Origin: Clostridium sp.
GTDB taxonomy: Bacteria > Bacillota_I > Bacilli_A > Acholeplasmatales > Anaeroplasmataceae
Direction: 5' to 3'
Length of the DNA: 64,000 bases
NCBI GenBank assembly: GCA_022010015.1
Contig: CP091735.1
Coordinates: 682,001-746,000 of the forward strand
Positions 21,765-30,979 of this stretch are shown here, one piece after another; the first letter of the stretch is position 1, and the number at the start of each line of letters is the position of its first letter. The notes under the pieces were generated by a model. That model had not been told where the DNA came from and did not search any database. It saw only the letters and a program-made list of their open reading frames with translations. A program made the translations under genes and the position numbers.

Positions 21765-22275
21765 AAACAATTTCCTCCTGTTTTACAAATCGTGATTTAA
21801 TTAGTTCATTTAATAAATTTGATTGTTTTTTTCATTATAATTTATTAATTTTTTTCTAGTTGCTTAATCTCAAAAAAATTATTTCATTTTTGCCTTTTTT
21901 ATAGAAGGTATGTTTAAATTTACTTCTGTAATATTATTTAATTTAATGTATTTGATGACTCCACCAATAGCTTTGATGTCTTAAATATATTAAATACCAT
22001 TTAAAAAAATAATAAATGTATTTTTGTACTTAATATTTTTTTGTTATTAGATTCTATAATATACGTTCTTTGATATGCATTAAATTTTCCATCATAATAT
22101 TTGGCGTTTAATTCACCATTTCCTGCAAGAAGAACACATTCACAATCAAAAGCAAAATTATCAATTTTCAAAGTTTCTTTTGAGCAAGTAAAAAAAGGGT
22201 ATTTTTCCATTTTTCAGAAGAAGCATTTGCATCTAGTTTACCTGTTTTTACTGAAATATAATCTCCTAAACGCAT
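21757..22275 (-). CDS. hsdS: Half-length HsdS, copy 3, opposite orientation
   Basis: Minus-strand specificity gene starting MRLGDYISVKTGKLDANASS and continuing CECVLLAGNGELNAKYYDGK, then FNAYQRTYIIESNN. After damaged sequence it ends LLNELIKSRFVKQEEIVYD (stop at 21757), overlapping the start of copy 2 by 8 nt. NELIKSRF is the usual HsdS C-terminal motif. Breaks lie near 22195, 22030-22010 and through 21995-21840. With copies 1 and 2 it forms a reservoir of alternative recognition domains. Confidence 0.65.
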
Positions 22276-22420
22276 GTAATTACCTCCTGTCTTACAAATC
22301 GTGATTTGATAAGCTCATTAAGTGAAAATAATTGATTTTCTTTGAAATCTAATTAATTTTAATAAGGATTTTATTGAAATATCATAACTTAATATTTTAT
22401 CCACCTCCGAATAAGGGACA
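22265..22420 (-). pseudogene. HsdS C-terminal remnant, copy 4
   Basis: On the minus strand this stretch encodes only ENQLFSLNELIKSRFVRQEV, ending VITCV at 22265. It is another copy of the HsdS tail without a recognition domain. The DNA resembles 21775-21815 (TTACAAATCGTGATTT in both, plus strand), so the two are direct repeats about 510 bp apart that could recombine. Confidence 0.6.
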
Positions 22421-22424
22421 GAGG

Positions 22425-22482
22425 CAAGTACAAAAGGTATGTCCGAAGCCGAAAGCCCGTCCTACAACGTAGGTATTCCCAA
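22425..22482. other. GC-rich structured segment of unknown role
   Basis: The segment is about 50% G+C in AT-rich surroundings. Visible pairings are CCTAC/GTAGG (22461-22473), GGACA/TGTCC (about 22427/22440) and the outer GGGA/TCCC. It reads poorly as protein in all frames. Possibly a structured RNA, a transfer or replication signal, or a recombination site. Confidence 0.4.
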
Positions 22483-22484
22483 AT

Positions 22485-22548
22485 AAAAAAAGAAGAGCCT
22501 AAACTCTTCCAAAAACTTAAGGTAGTCCAAAAAGGATTACCTTTTTTT
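22485..22548 (-). terminator. Tandem terminators of the repressor gene
   Basis: On the minus strand, AAGGTAATCC/GGACTACCTT (22519-22543) is followed by AAGTTTTT. Then comes GAAGAG/CTCTTC (22492-22509), followed by T7 (A7 at 22485-22491 on plus). Both lie directly after the repressor stop at 22547. Confidence 0.6.
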
Positions 22549-23070
22549 ACGCTGTCTTTAAAATATCCTTAACCTCATTAATTAATTTAATATTAAGCTC
22601 AATAGGCTCCTTAAAATAATAAGCCTCTTTAAACTCATCCTCACTAACCTTATCTTTATTAAATAATTTATCCATATTTTTTTAATTTTTTTGAATTTCT
22701 TCCATTAATATAGCTACATTAGAATACTCTTTACCAAAGATTTTTCTCAAATTTTATACATCTATTATCCTTGTTATTATAATATACAGCATCAATACTT
22801 TTTTTAAATACTCATAAAAAAATCATTATCCATCTTAAATAAAATATTAGTACTCTCATCCAAAAATATAAAAATACTATAAGCATTAAAGCATAACATA
22901 TAATCAATACTAACCTCAAAGAACTTAGCAATCGTCTTTAAATCATTAATACCAGGCTCTCTAGTCTCATTTTCAAATTTAGCCAAAGAACTATAATTAA
23001 TACCAGTCTTTAATTCAAGTCCTCTTAAAGATAATCCTCTTTCATTTCTAAGAAATTTAAATCTATTCAT
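22547..23070 (-). CDS. XRE-family repressor (ImmR-like)
   Basis: About 174 aa once one break near 22812 and one near 22690-22740 are joined. N-terminal Cro/CI-type helix-turn-helix: RFKFLRNERGLSLRGLELKT, then SLAKFENETREPGIN and FEVSIDYML. A helical C-terminal region ends EEIQKIKKNMDKLFNKDK and LINEVKDILKTA. It is divergent from a gene with an HEXXH motif, and the gap holds three copies of a 13-bp repeat. This is the arrangement of the ImmR repressor / ImmA anti-repressor peptidase of ICEBs1-type elements, so it probably represses its own and the divergent promoter. Confidence 0.75.
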
Positions 23071-23126
23071 TACTAATCACCTAAAGCTATTATATATGAA
23101 AAATAAATAAATAACAACAATTTGTG

Positions 23127-23196
23127 TACAAATGGTCAAAAAATCTGTTGACAAATAGTCAAAGTTATAATATCATTTAAGTGTACAAATAGTCAA
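23127..23196. promoter_or_regulatory. Operator region with three 13-bp repeats
   Basis: TACAAATGGTCAA (23127-23139), GACAAATAGTCAA (23150-23162) and TACAAATAGTCAA (23184-23196) are spaced 23 and 34 bp apart, all in the same orientation. The middle copy overlaps TTGACA (23148-23153); a TATAAT follows at 23166-23171, a shorter spacer than usual. Likely binding sites of the divergent XRE repressor. Confidence 0.7.
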
Positions 23197-23212
23197 CAAG
23201 GAGATTGAAATT

Positions 23213-23778
23213 ATGAAAACCAAAAAAATTATTTAAAAAAATGAACGATGAGGAAATAAGAGCCGAATTCATCAAATACTTTGGAAAAGCTAAATGGAAC
23301 GAAGTAGAAGCTATCGAAAACCTAAACGATATTGAATATATTCTATCAGAAGTATTAGTACTACCTTCAATTCCAGTAATTACAGAAGATATTCCTGAAG
23401 ATTCACGCCTTGATTTAGAAAATCAAGCAATCGTTATATCAAGAAAACTAATCCTAAACAAAACCGAAGCTGTAAAATGCCTAGTCCATGAATACCGTCA
23501 CCTATACCAACAGGTAATCCTTCAAACAGCACCAGAACATCCATTATATAATAAATGGCTTAAAAACCTAAAAAGTATGAAAAATACAGTAGTAGATATT
23601 AATGATCCAGAAGAATATACCAGCTACCTATTACAACCACTAGAATTAGATGCTTTTTGCCTATACAAAAATACTTCTTTAAAAAAAGTATTTAAATCAA
23701 GAACTAATCTGTTTCAATGAAGAAATAGAAGAAGTCTTTGATAAATATATAAATACCTATATAAAATACGATTTATAA
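23213..23778 (+). CDS. ImmA/IrrE-like zinc metallopeptidase
   Basis: About 187 aa. AAGGAG at 23198-23203 supports ATG 23213; breaks lie in A runs near 23223, 23232 and 23670-23700. The HEXXH zinc motif is seen in CLVHEYRHLYQQ (23478-23515), preceded by ENQAIVISRKLI as expected for the strand before the active helix. The downstream ELDAFAY supplies a possible third ligand. The N-terminus is MNDEEIRAEFIKYFGKAKWN. Peptidases of this family cleave or inactivate the adjacent XRE repressor and so induce the mobile element. The pairing here supports that role. Confidence 0.7.
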
Positions 23779-23787
23779 AAAATAAAG

Positions 23788-23827
23788 AGTGATTCAAGTA
23801 TATTTCTTTACAAGAATCACTTTTTTT
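23788..23827 (+). terminator. Intrinsic terminator
   Basis: AGTGATTC (23788-23795) / GAATCACT (23814-23821), running into T7. Ends the metallopeptidase gene. Confidence 0.75.
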
Positions 23828-23882
23828 AATTCCAATAGCTGTTACTAAAATGATATAATGAAAAAGCCCATAAAAAAACTAA

Positions 23883-24293
23883 ATGAAAAAGGAAGAGCAA
23901 ATCAGACTAGAAATTATAAGTCAGGCCTTATTAAGACTTATGCATTTTTGCGGAGAGGAAGCAATTGTATATTCATCCTTTGACGAGAAAAATAACTTAC
24001 TTGAAGTTACGACAAATTCAAAAAGAATAGTAATCTACAAAGGAATGAATATAACACAATACGAAAGCCAAGCCTTACCACTATACTTAATAACAAGGAT
24101 ATTATTATTTCCACAAATAGATGAATTCATAATCATCCTAATAGAAACAAGAACATTAAGAAAACATAGTGAAAAAAGCTATGCTGCAATACTAGAACTA
24201 ACATTAAACGAATATAAATTACTAGAACAAGGAGCAAGACGCAAAAACAAAAAGAAAAGAAAAAAAGAGATTCAACAAAAAAACTTAATATGA
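23883..24293 (+). CDS. Hypothetical 136-aa protein
   Basis: Intact ORF. Not recognised. N-terminal helices (EQIRLEIISQALLRLMHFCG), a central stretch TTNSKRIVIYKGMNITQYES, and a strongly basic C-terminus (RRKNKKKRKKEIQQKN) suggesting nucleic-acid contact. No membrane segment. Starts 55 nt after the previous terminator; no clear Shine-Dalgarno. Confidence 0.5.
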   Translation: MKKEEQIRLEIISQALLRLMHFCGEEAIVYSSFDEKNNLLEVTTNSKRIVIYKGMNITQYESQALPLYLITRILLFPQIDEFIIILIETRTLRKHSEKSYAAILELTLNEYKLLEQGARRKNKKKRKKEIQQKNLI

Positions 24294-24358
24294 TAGCTTC
24301 ATCACTTGCTGAAATTTTTTTGAGGGATTTCTACATGAAGTAGGAGGGTTAAAAAATT

Positions 24359-24653
24359 ATGATAAATAACTATGGGGAGTTACACCATAATGAAATCAAG
24401 AATGATGGAGCTCAGGCAAACTATAGAATACTATATATGTATAATGTTCTTATTAAAGGTGAGATATTATCATATAAAAAGAGTAAATGAGAAATTTGAA
24501 ACATCAGACACAACCTGGAAAAGAGACATAAGAGTCATCAGAAGATGTGTTGATGAAATATTTGGTGAAAAAGTAAAACTACTAAAAGTAAATAATCAAA
24601 AGGCCTATACATTATATTATCCACCAAAAGAAATCTGTATTTATCTTCAATAA
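24359..24653 (+). CDS. Small HTH-type DNA-binding protein (WYL/DeoR N-terminal-like)
   Basis: About 97 aa, AGGAGG at 24343-24348. One break near 24478 (A5 read as A4) joins the halves. The joined sequence ILYMYNVLIKGEILSYKRVN, EKFETSDTTWKRDIRVIRRC then KAYTLYYPP resembles the N-terminal winged helix of WYL-type regulators, where S.rT..RDI is the recognition helix. No WYL sensor domain follows, so this is either a stand-alone HTH or a truncated regulator. Confidence 0.5.
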
Positions 24654-24815
24654 AAAAAGTTATTGGGCTTAAGGACTCAGGACTACCCCTGATTTTTCTT
24701 AAGTCGACAAATGTTGTCATTATACAACATATTTCGCAAAACAAGTAGTGCCAAAAACAACATACCAATTTATGGAAATTTATCAATGATAAAAATCAAA
24801 TAAAGAGGTGTAGAA

Positions 24816-25108
24816 ATGGCTAAAAAAATAATATCGAAAAAAATTAAGAAGACAAAAAAGATTAACTCAAGAACAACTAGCAGATATTCTAGGAATCGGA
24901 AGAGATACAATGGGAAGATATGAAGCAGAAATAACAGATATGAAGGTATCAACCTTAATAGCTCTAGCTGATTATTTCAATGTTACAACTGATTATGTAT
25001 TAGGTAGAAACAGAAAAACAATTTATTGATAAGAGAAAGGTATTAGATTCATTAACAGAAACTCATTCAAAACTAATAGCTGAGCTTTGTATGGAAGAAA
25101 AAAATTAA
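24816..25108 (+). CDS. XRE-family transcriptional regulator
   Basis: About 97 aa. Breaks in A runs at 24822-24835 and near 25013. Canonical HTH: KLRRQKRLTQEQLADILGIG then DTMGRYEAEITDMKVSTLIA and ALADYFNVTTDYVLGR. The C-terminal extension KQFIDKRKVLDSLTETHSKL may dimerise. Preceded by AGAGGTG. It could control the following small genes, whose promoter carries a palindrome at 25293-25308. Confidence 0.75.
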
Positions 25109-25114
25109 GATATT

Positions 25115-25147
25115 GCTTACAGGATTCATTTCTTGTAGGCTTTTTTT
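25115..25147 (+). terminator. Intrinsic terminator
   Basis: GCTTACA (25115-25121) / TGTAGGC (25134-25140) with one G-U pair, then T7. Confidence 0.6.
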
Positions 25148-25278
25148 ATACTTCATTTTTCTAAAAGGTCCACAATACGGCCCATACAATTTAAGAAAAT
25201 GAAATAACCTAGTATTTAAGCCATTTATTTTTTTAAATTATTTTTTTGTTGTATCACCTGTTGGCCTAGCACATTTAA

Positions 25279-25308
25279 TATAATATAAGCATGAATTAGG
25301 CCTAGTTC
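25279..25308 (+). promoter_or_regulatory. Promoter with palindromic operator
   Basis: TATAAT at 25279-25284, followed by GAATTAGGCCTAGTTC (25293-25308), a 16-bp near-perfect palindrome around TAGGCCTA. A half-site TTGGCCTAGC lies 5' of the -10 (25261-25270). The position over the start point fits a repressor site for the 25337 gene. Confidence 0.5.
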
Positions 25309-25336
25309 AAATTTAGTAATAAAGGAGAACAAATTC

Positions 25337-25775
25337 ATGCAATCAGAATTAAAACTAGGGTATAAAGAATACTTAGTCGCATTGAAATATTCAGCTTTAA
25401 AATTTATAGAGCATTATGGACCAGAGCAAGAAATAGAAGTCTTTTATGATTCTATTTCAAAAAGGATAGTATCAATTATTGAAATGCCCTATAGATTTCA
25501 AATAAAGAGCTTTAAAACAACATTAGGAGCCTTTTGTAATATATGTTACTACATTTACAAATCGCCATTTAGATCCTACTCTAATTACAATAAGATTATA
25601 TCGTTACTTTCAGCATAGAAGCCAGCAAGATTACGCAACAAAATTAGGATTAACCTTAGAAGATTATATTAAGTATGAAAGAGACAGTAAAGAATTTAGA
25701 AAAAAATAAATCCAAATGTATATACTAAATTAGAAATTCCTAACATTAATATTGATTTAATGGAGGGCTTGAAAT
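25337..25775 (+). CDS. Hypothetical protein with C-terminal XRE-like helix-turn-helix
   Basis: About 146 aa after joining a break near 25565. The N-terminal domain (GYKEYLVALKYSALKFIEHY, EIEVFYDSISKRIVS) is unrecognised. After the break the frame reads TIRLYRYFQHRSQQDYATKL then GLTLEDYIKYERD, which looks like a Cro/CI-type HTH. Ends LEIPNINIDLMEGLK. RBS AAAGGAG. Followed after 1 nt by another small gene with a related theme. Confidence 0.5.
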
Positions 25776-25776
25776 A

Positions 25777-26048
25777 ATGAGTAATTATACAACATTTCAT
25801 TACGCAAGAATCACTGATGAAATAATTACCTTAATGGTTGATGGTAGAATATATCCTAAATATTTTTAGGGAATACTACAATATCAAAAAAAGGCAATTC
25901 TTAAAAAGATATAAATGCTCTTAGAAATATGCTTTATGCTAAATTTGGAGAAGATGTAAGTCTTATTTATAACCGTAAAGATAAATGCTACGAATTACTC
26001 GTAATCGCAGGAAAAGCAGTCGTTGTAGATTTACCATACAGTATTTAA
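25777..26048 (+). CDS. Hypothetical protein, about 90 aa
   Basis: Starts MSNYTTFHYARITDEIITLM. Breaks near 25866 and 25905. The second half (NALRNMLYAKFGEDVSLIYN, KCYELLVIAGKAVVVDLPYS) echoes the N-terminal half of the previous gene, where a short helix is followed by EIEVFYDSISKRIVSIIEMP. The two may therefore be related domains. Function unknown. Confidence 0.45.
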
Positions 26049-26058
26049 CAACTTAATA

Positions 26059-26112
26059 CCCCAAATAAAAAAATCAATATCAGCAACAACTGGTATTGTT
26101 TTTTTATTTGGG
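26059..26112 (+). terminator. Long-stem terminator
   Basis: CCCCAAATAAAAAAATC pairs with the sequence ending GTTTTTTTATTTGGG at 26112, with an inner AATA/TATT. Ends the 25337-26048 unit. The next 150 nt to 26265 hold no gene. Confidence 0.6.
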
Positions 26113-26265
26113 CCACCTTTTTGCTTCTTTGGGTAGAAAAAGAAGATTATTACCTTCAAATACAACTAGTAATAAATACTATATCTTAAAAATATTGAAT
26201 ATAAAAAGAGCTTGTTATTTAAAAACTATATATGTTAGAATATAGTTGAAAGGCGGAAAGATAAA

Positions 26266-26668
26266 ATGAACCTAAATGAAAAAGAAAAAAAATTAAAAAA
26301 GAAAGTTGAAAAAAATAGCATGTATTCTCCAATAATTTCATGCGTTAGTATATTAGTTAATTCAATAGTGTTAGGTGCACTTATTTTTGATATTTAAAAA
26401 TGATTATTTTACTGATACATATATCCATTCAATTTTGATTGAGATAAGTATTGCATTAGTTGGAATAGTGATGACAATATTTTTTTGCACTATTTTTTTC
26501 ATTGGTAAGTGTATAAAAAAAATAGGGTTAACTACCAAAGATACTTATAAAGATAATGGATTTGATGATGAAACTATTGCTAATATTGATAAAATTACTA
26601 ACAACAGTCTTGAATTTTTATTTTTAAATTATTTGTTACAGAATTTGTGTTTTTTTCCATATCGTTAA
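26266..26668 (+). CDS. Small membrane protein
   Basis: About 134 aa after one break near 26392. Basic N-terminus (LNEKEKKLKKKVEKN), two membrane helices (SPIISCVSILVNSIVLGALI and IEISIALVGIVMTIFFCTIF) separated by a short acidic loop, then a cytosolic segment KDNGFDDETIANIDKITNNS. The last residues are probably out of frame. GGCGGAAAG lies upstream. No family recognised. Confidence 0.45.
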
Positions 26669-26879
26669 TTATTAGTTTTTCTTGTACCACTTAAATTTTT
26701 CAAATATACTTATTATGTCCAATATTATTTACTCATTTATATTTTTGTATTAAGTTTGTTTTTTTGATTATTTAAAAAAATATTAAATATGAATTTAAAT
26801 TTAAGAAAATAAATTGTCAAGACTTGTATATAATCTTTTTAATACTAAAATAATATTTGTTAAAAAGGAGCTGTTAATT

Positions 26880-27143
26880 ATGTACGAAGTAAATGTAATG
26901 GTATATGGACCAGAGGGAGAAGATTTAGGCTATAAGAGATACTGTTCAGATGATGAACTAGAACAATTACTTAGAACTTGTGATTCATCAGAAATTGATT
27001 ATAAAGAGCTAAAAGAAGCTAGATATTCAGAATCAATGGAAACTTGTTTCTGCCCATATTGCATGAGAATGGAGTTTATGCAAGGCCATAAAGAAATATA
27101 TACTTGCAAAGATTGCCATAATAAATACTTTGTAAAGCTATGA
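26880..27143 (+). CDS. Small zinc-ribbon protein
   Basis: 87 aa, intact. AAGGAG precedes ATG 26880, which I prefer over an upstream in-frame TTG. N-terminal part EVNVMVYGPEGEDLGYKRYC followed by a two-knuckle zinc ribbon CFCPYCMRM...TCKDCHNKYF at the C-terminus. Such proteins bind nucleic acids or partner proteins. The exact role is unknown. Its stop overlaps the next ATG. Confidence 0.6.
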   Translation: MYEVNVMVYGPEGEDLGYKRYCSDDELEQLLRTCDSSEIDYKELKEARYSESMETCFCPYCMRMEFMQGHKEIYTCKDCHNKYFVKL

Positions 27144-27629
27144 AAGAAAAAAATATTTTACTTGCATTATAGCTACAAATGAACAAGGATTCATTTATAC
27201 GCAAATGAATCCTAAAAACAAAAAAAGGTTTTGCTTTCCTATTGTAGAAGAACCAAATAATTCCTTTGATAGAATGTTTATTACATCTGCCTTATCAAAT
27301 TTTGTTGGGCCTCATAATTTACAAACAGGATTAAATTATAAAGATATAGAATACACCTACAATAAAAGGTGATACAAAAGTAATAATAAGCTATGTCGTT
27401 CTTTCATTTAAAGGAAATAAAACCTTTAATTCAACCTTAAAAGCAATATGGCTTCCACCCTATTATGCAATTGAAGAAGCATATAATGATATATCTAAAA
27501 AAATACCTATCATATTATAATCAAGATAATATGCAAAAAGATATATCTTATGATACAAGAAAATTATTTGCTAAAGAATATATCATTAATAACATTGATT
27601 ATTATAAGCAAATAATAGATTTTTATTAA
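27140..27629 (+). CDS. Hypothetical protein coupled to zinc-ribbon gene
   Basis: About 163 aa. ATG overlaps the previous stop (ATGA). Joined across breaks near 27150, 27365 and 27505: YFTCIIATNEQGFIYTQMNP, NSFDRMFITSALSNFVGPHN, VIISYVVLSFKGNKTFNSTL, KAIWLPPYYAIEEAYNDISK. No membrane segment and no family recognised. Downstream 27630-27885 shows short damaged coding-like sequence (CSTSDEAAKSFIL near 27663) but nothing I can call. Confidence 0.4.
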
Positions 27630-27885
27630 ACATGTTCTTAAAAAAATAAAATTAAAACAGGCTGCTCAACCTCTGATGAAGCAGCGAAATCATTTATCTT
27701 AAGAAATAAAAAAATATCCATATGTAATAAAAACATAAAGATTTATTTATTAAAGAAATAATTAATGCTTATGAATTTTTATGATATGGATTATTAATTA
27801 AATGCTTAATAGTAATATTAAAATTTATAGTATATCAGTTAAAAATTATTTTTTTAGATTTGATTGGTTAGTGTATAATTAAAAT

Positions 27886-28502
27886 ATGAGCGAAATAGGT
27901 AAAAAAAATATGGTAGATTAACTGTTATTGAAAAAAACTTAATAGAAAAGAATTCACTACATCAGTTTATCTTTGCAGGTGTGATTGTGGCAATATGAAA
28001 GAGGTTAATATTAATAAGCTACATACAGGTCACACTAAAAGTTGTGGCTGCTTGAATCATAAAATAAGAGATTTAACTGGTATGAGATTTGGAAGATTAG
28101 TCGTTGATTCATTTAAGGAAAGAAAAAAACAATAAAACCTTATGGAATTGTACTTGCGATTGTGGAAATAAATGTGTTGTTCCATCACGTGATTTATTAT
28201 TAGGCTCTACAGTTTCATGCGGTTGTAAGAATAAAGAGAATCAATCTAATTTTATGATTACTGACCTTGTTGATGGAACAAGACTATGTCAAATTAAAGC
28301 CGATAGAAAAGTGAACAAAAATAATGCCACAGGTGTTACAGGTGTTCATTATGATAAGGAACGTGGTATGTGGGTTGCCCAAATTACATTTCAAAGAGTT
28401 AATCATAATCTAGGTAGATTTAAAACAATGGAAGAAGCTATTGATGCTCGTAAAAAGGCTGAAGAGGAATATTTTGGAAGATATAGAAAGAATAAAGATT
28501 AG
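27886..28502 (+). CDS. AP2-domain DNA-binding protein with two Cys-rich repeats
   Basis: About 205 aa. Two similar N-terminal modules: GKKYGRLTVIEKN...YLCRCDCGNMKEVNINKLHT then SCGCL, and GMRFGRLVVDSFK...WNCTCDCGNKCVVPSRDLLL then SCGC. Both look like zinc-binding folds. The C-terminal AP2/ERF domain is GVTGVHYDKERGMWVAQITF followed by LGRFKTMEEAIDARKKAEEE. This architecture is seen in phage and mobile-element AP2 proteins related to HNH homing endonucleases, but no HNH motif is present. Breaks lie near 27900-27930 and 28120. Confidence 0.65.
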
Positions 28503-28536
28503 ATTGAATTTAAGATAATGAATTGGAGATAATAAA

Positions 28537-29191
28537 ATGGCTACTAATAATAAAAAAATATATTATTTTTGTGTATAGAGACATTAATAATTATTGGATT
28601 AACATTTTTCTTCTTGGTTAATTCCATATATTTCAATTTTACCATTAAGATTAGTTGTTAGAATAGCACTTAATTTGTTAATTGGTTTAAGTGCTTATAT
28701 TGCAATTAAATTGTCTAATATTGAAATTGATTTCGAATGGAAAAAAATATAAACAATTTATTATAGGAGCTTTAATAGCATTAGTTTTATCTATAATTGT
28801 TGCCTGGATTCCAGCTATATGTGGATTTTTCATTAGTTGGGAACCATACTGATTTTTATATGGTGGGATTTTTTTACAATTTATTCTTTTTAATTTTTTA
28901 ATTGTAGGTCCTGTTGAAGAATTGGTTTTCAGAGTATATCTTCAAAAAAACATTTGTTAATATTTTTCTCTAAAAAAATAAATGGATAGGAGTAATAATT
29001 GCTTCAGCATTATTTGGATTTTGGCATTTAATAAATGGCTCTATTATTCAGGTGTTATTTACATTTGGAATTGGTCTTGTATTTGGGTTAACAAAAGAAT
29101 ATATAAAAGATTTACATTTTTCCAGGTATTGCATTATCTCATGGATTATATGATTTTTTTAAATTATATAGTCACTTTAACTATTGCATAA
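28537..29191 (+). CDS. CPBP (CAAX/Abi) family intramembrane protease
   Basis: About 217 aa membrane protein. Conserved motifs: EE..R in VGPVEELVFRVYLQ (28907-28945), the F..WH motif in ALFGFWHLINGS (29010-29045), and SHGLYDF (29136-29155). Several hydrophobic helices surround them (IIGALIALVLSIIVAWIPAI; VLFTFGIGLVFGL). These glutamate proteases process prenylated or membrane peptides; in Bacilli they are linked to bacteriocin immunity and membrane signalling. Breaks lie near 28560, 28610, 28750, 28870, 28945, 28975 and 29120. Confidence 0.75.
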
Positions 29192-29305
29192 ATATTAATT
29201 ATTTAAAGATGAATTTTGATGATTTAATTGATAATTCAGAACTTTAAAATTAGTGTCAAATGTAGATTTCTAACATATAATATTTTTCTCAAAAGTAATA
29301 AAAAA

Positions 29306-29340
29306 ATTGCAACTTTAAATAGCTGCAATATGATTTTTTT
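29306..29340 (+). terminator. Weak intrinsic terminator
   Basis: ATTGCA (29306-29311) / TGCAAT (29324-29329), then T7 at 29334-29340. Lies 115 nt after the CPBP gene. Confidence 0.4.
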
Positions 29341-29380
29341 ATATCAATTAAAAAAAGTTGTAGTAAAATGACCTAAAAAA

Positions 29381-30686
29381 ATGGTAAAATATAAGTATAA
29401 GAAAACAAGAATCAAACGATATTGGGTAACAAAATCAGCAATAACAGGAGCAAGACGCGTTGGCAAATCTACGATTGCTAAAAAAACTTTGCTCAAAATG
29501 AATATAAGTCCTATATAATGGTAGATTTTTTTCAAACGTTTAAAAAAATTATTAATATATTTGAAGATATAGCTGATTTGAATATGTTCTTTTTTTAAGA
29601 TTACAATTAGAAACAGGAGTCACATTATATGAAAATGAATCACTTATTATTTTTGATGAGGTTCAATTATTTCCTAAAGCAAGGCAGGCAATAAAGCATC
29701 TTGTTAAAGATGGTAGATATCATTATCTAGAAACTGAATCTTTAATTTCTATATATATTAAAAAAATATTCTTATTCCATCTGAAGAAATGAAAAATTCA
29801 AGTTTATCCAATGGATTATGAGGAATTTTTCATTGGCTACAAATAATAATTATGAATTATTAAGGGAGATAGCTAAAACTAATAAAGCAATTGGTCAAGA
29901 TGTTAATCGAAAATTAATGAGAAATTTAAGAATTTATATGGCTGTAGGTGGAATGCCTCAAGCAGTTGAAGCTTATGTTAGAGGTGATAACTTTGTTGTG
30001 ATTGATCAAATCAAACGCCAAATTATCGATTTATACGAAAGTGATTTTAAGAAAATTGATTCATCAGGTAGAATGTCAGCAATATTTCATTCAATTCCAT
30101 CACAGCTTGCCAAGGACACAAAAAAATATAGAATTTCCGAAGCTATTGGCTCAAGAAAAAATATAACATCTGAAAAAATATTATACGATTTGGTTGATTC
30201 AAAAAAACGGTATTAATATGTTACAATTCAACTAATCCTCGTTTTAGTTTAGCTAATACTAAGGATTTTGATAGCTATAAATTATATATTTTCGATACAG
30301 GCTTGTTTGTAACATTGATGTTTATAGATAGACCTATTATAGAAAATGAAATATATGCAAAGCTGCTTTCTGATAAGCTTCCAGCAAATTTAGGGTACTT
30401 GTATGAAAATTTGGTTGCACAAATGATAAATTCAACGGGAAGAGAATTATATTATCATACATGGTCTAAAGAAAATAGTACCCATTATTATGAAATTGAC
30501 TTTTTGACTTCTAATGGCTCAAAACTCGATGTATTTGAAGTTAAGTCTTCAGGAATTGGTAAGCATGATTCAATTGACTGTTTTGCCAAAAAATATTCTG
30601 ATTCAATTAAAAAAATTTATATTTGTTATCGCAAAAAGATGTTGGAGCAGATGGAGCATTACTTTTTAAAAACCATTTTTATTTAA
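29381..30686 (+). CDS. AAA-type ATPase with DUF4143
   Basis: About 430 aa ATP-binding protein of the AAA_14/DUF4143 family. Walker A GARRVGKSTIAKNFA (29448-29490), Walker B SLIIFDEVQLFPKARQA (29643-29690), then VYPMDYEEF, AVGGMPQAVEAYV, the ISEAIGSRKNITSE winged-helix region and the DUF4143 end LYIFDTGLFVTLM...EIDFLTSNGSKLDVFEVKSS. The EID...EVK pattern resembles a PD-(D/E)XK nuclease core. Breaks lie near 29485, 29530, 29600, 29735-29815, 30205 and 30225. The role of this abundant bacterial family is not established. Confidence 0.75.
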
Positions 30687-30810
30687 TTCCGTTTCTTCTT
30701 TGAAAGATTAATTAATATAATTATGAAAGATACCTAAAAAAATATACTATGCATAATAAAAAAAGTTCTAAAAAAATATAAAGTTTGTTTCACATACAAA
30801 GAGGAGCATT

Positions 30811-30944
30811 ATGGTTAATGTTGCAAAAATTATTAAACGAACAAGAAATATTAAAATCTAGAATAAATAAAATGGTATATGGTTCAATTGAAATAAGAGA
30901 ACAGAACAATAAAAAAATATATTTATGTACATTTTTTGTGATAA
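30811..30944 (+). pseudogene. Truncated small protein remnant
   Basis: GAGGAG then ATG 30811. The joined frames read VNVAKIIK...LLNEQEILKSRINKMVYG then SIEIREQNNKKYIYVHF, and are cut off by the terminator of the opposite-strand permease. The YGS...KYIYVHF pattern suggests a small mobile-element-associated protein missing its C-terminus. 30687-30810 shows nothing else. Confidence 0.35.
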
Positions 30945-30972
30945 TAAAAACAAAAGGCGCCTTTGTGCGCCT
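30944..30972 (-). terminator. Terminator of the ABC transporter genes (minus strand)
   Basis: AGGCGC/GCGCCT (30955-30972) with a 6-nt loop; on the minus strand it is followed by TTTGTTTTT. It lies 8 nt beyond the permease stop at 30980. Confidence 0.75.
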
Positions 30973-30979
30973 AAAGTTT

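Noticed and set aside
22425..22482. tRNA or known riboswitch in the GC-rich segment
   Set aside because: No acceptor stem with T-loop GGTTCRA pattern and no riboswitch core that I recognise.
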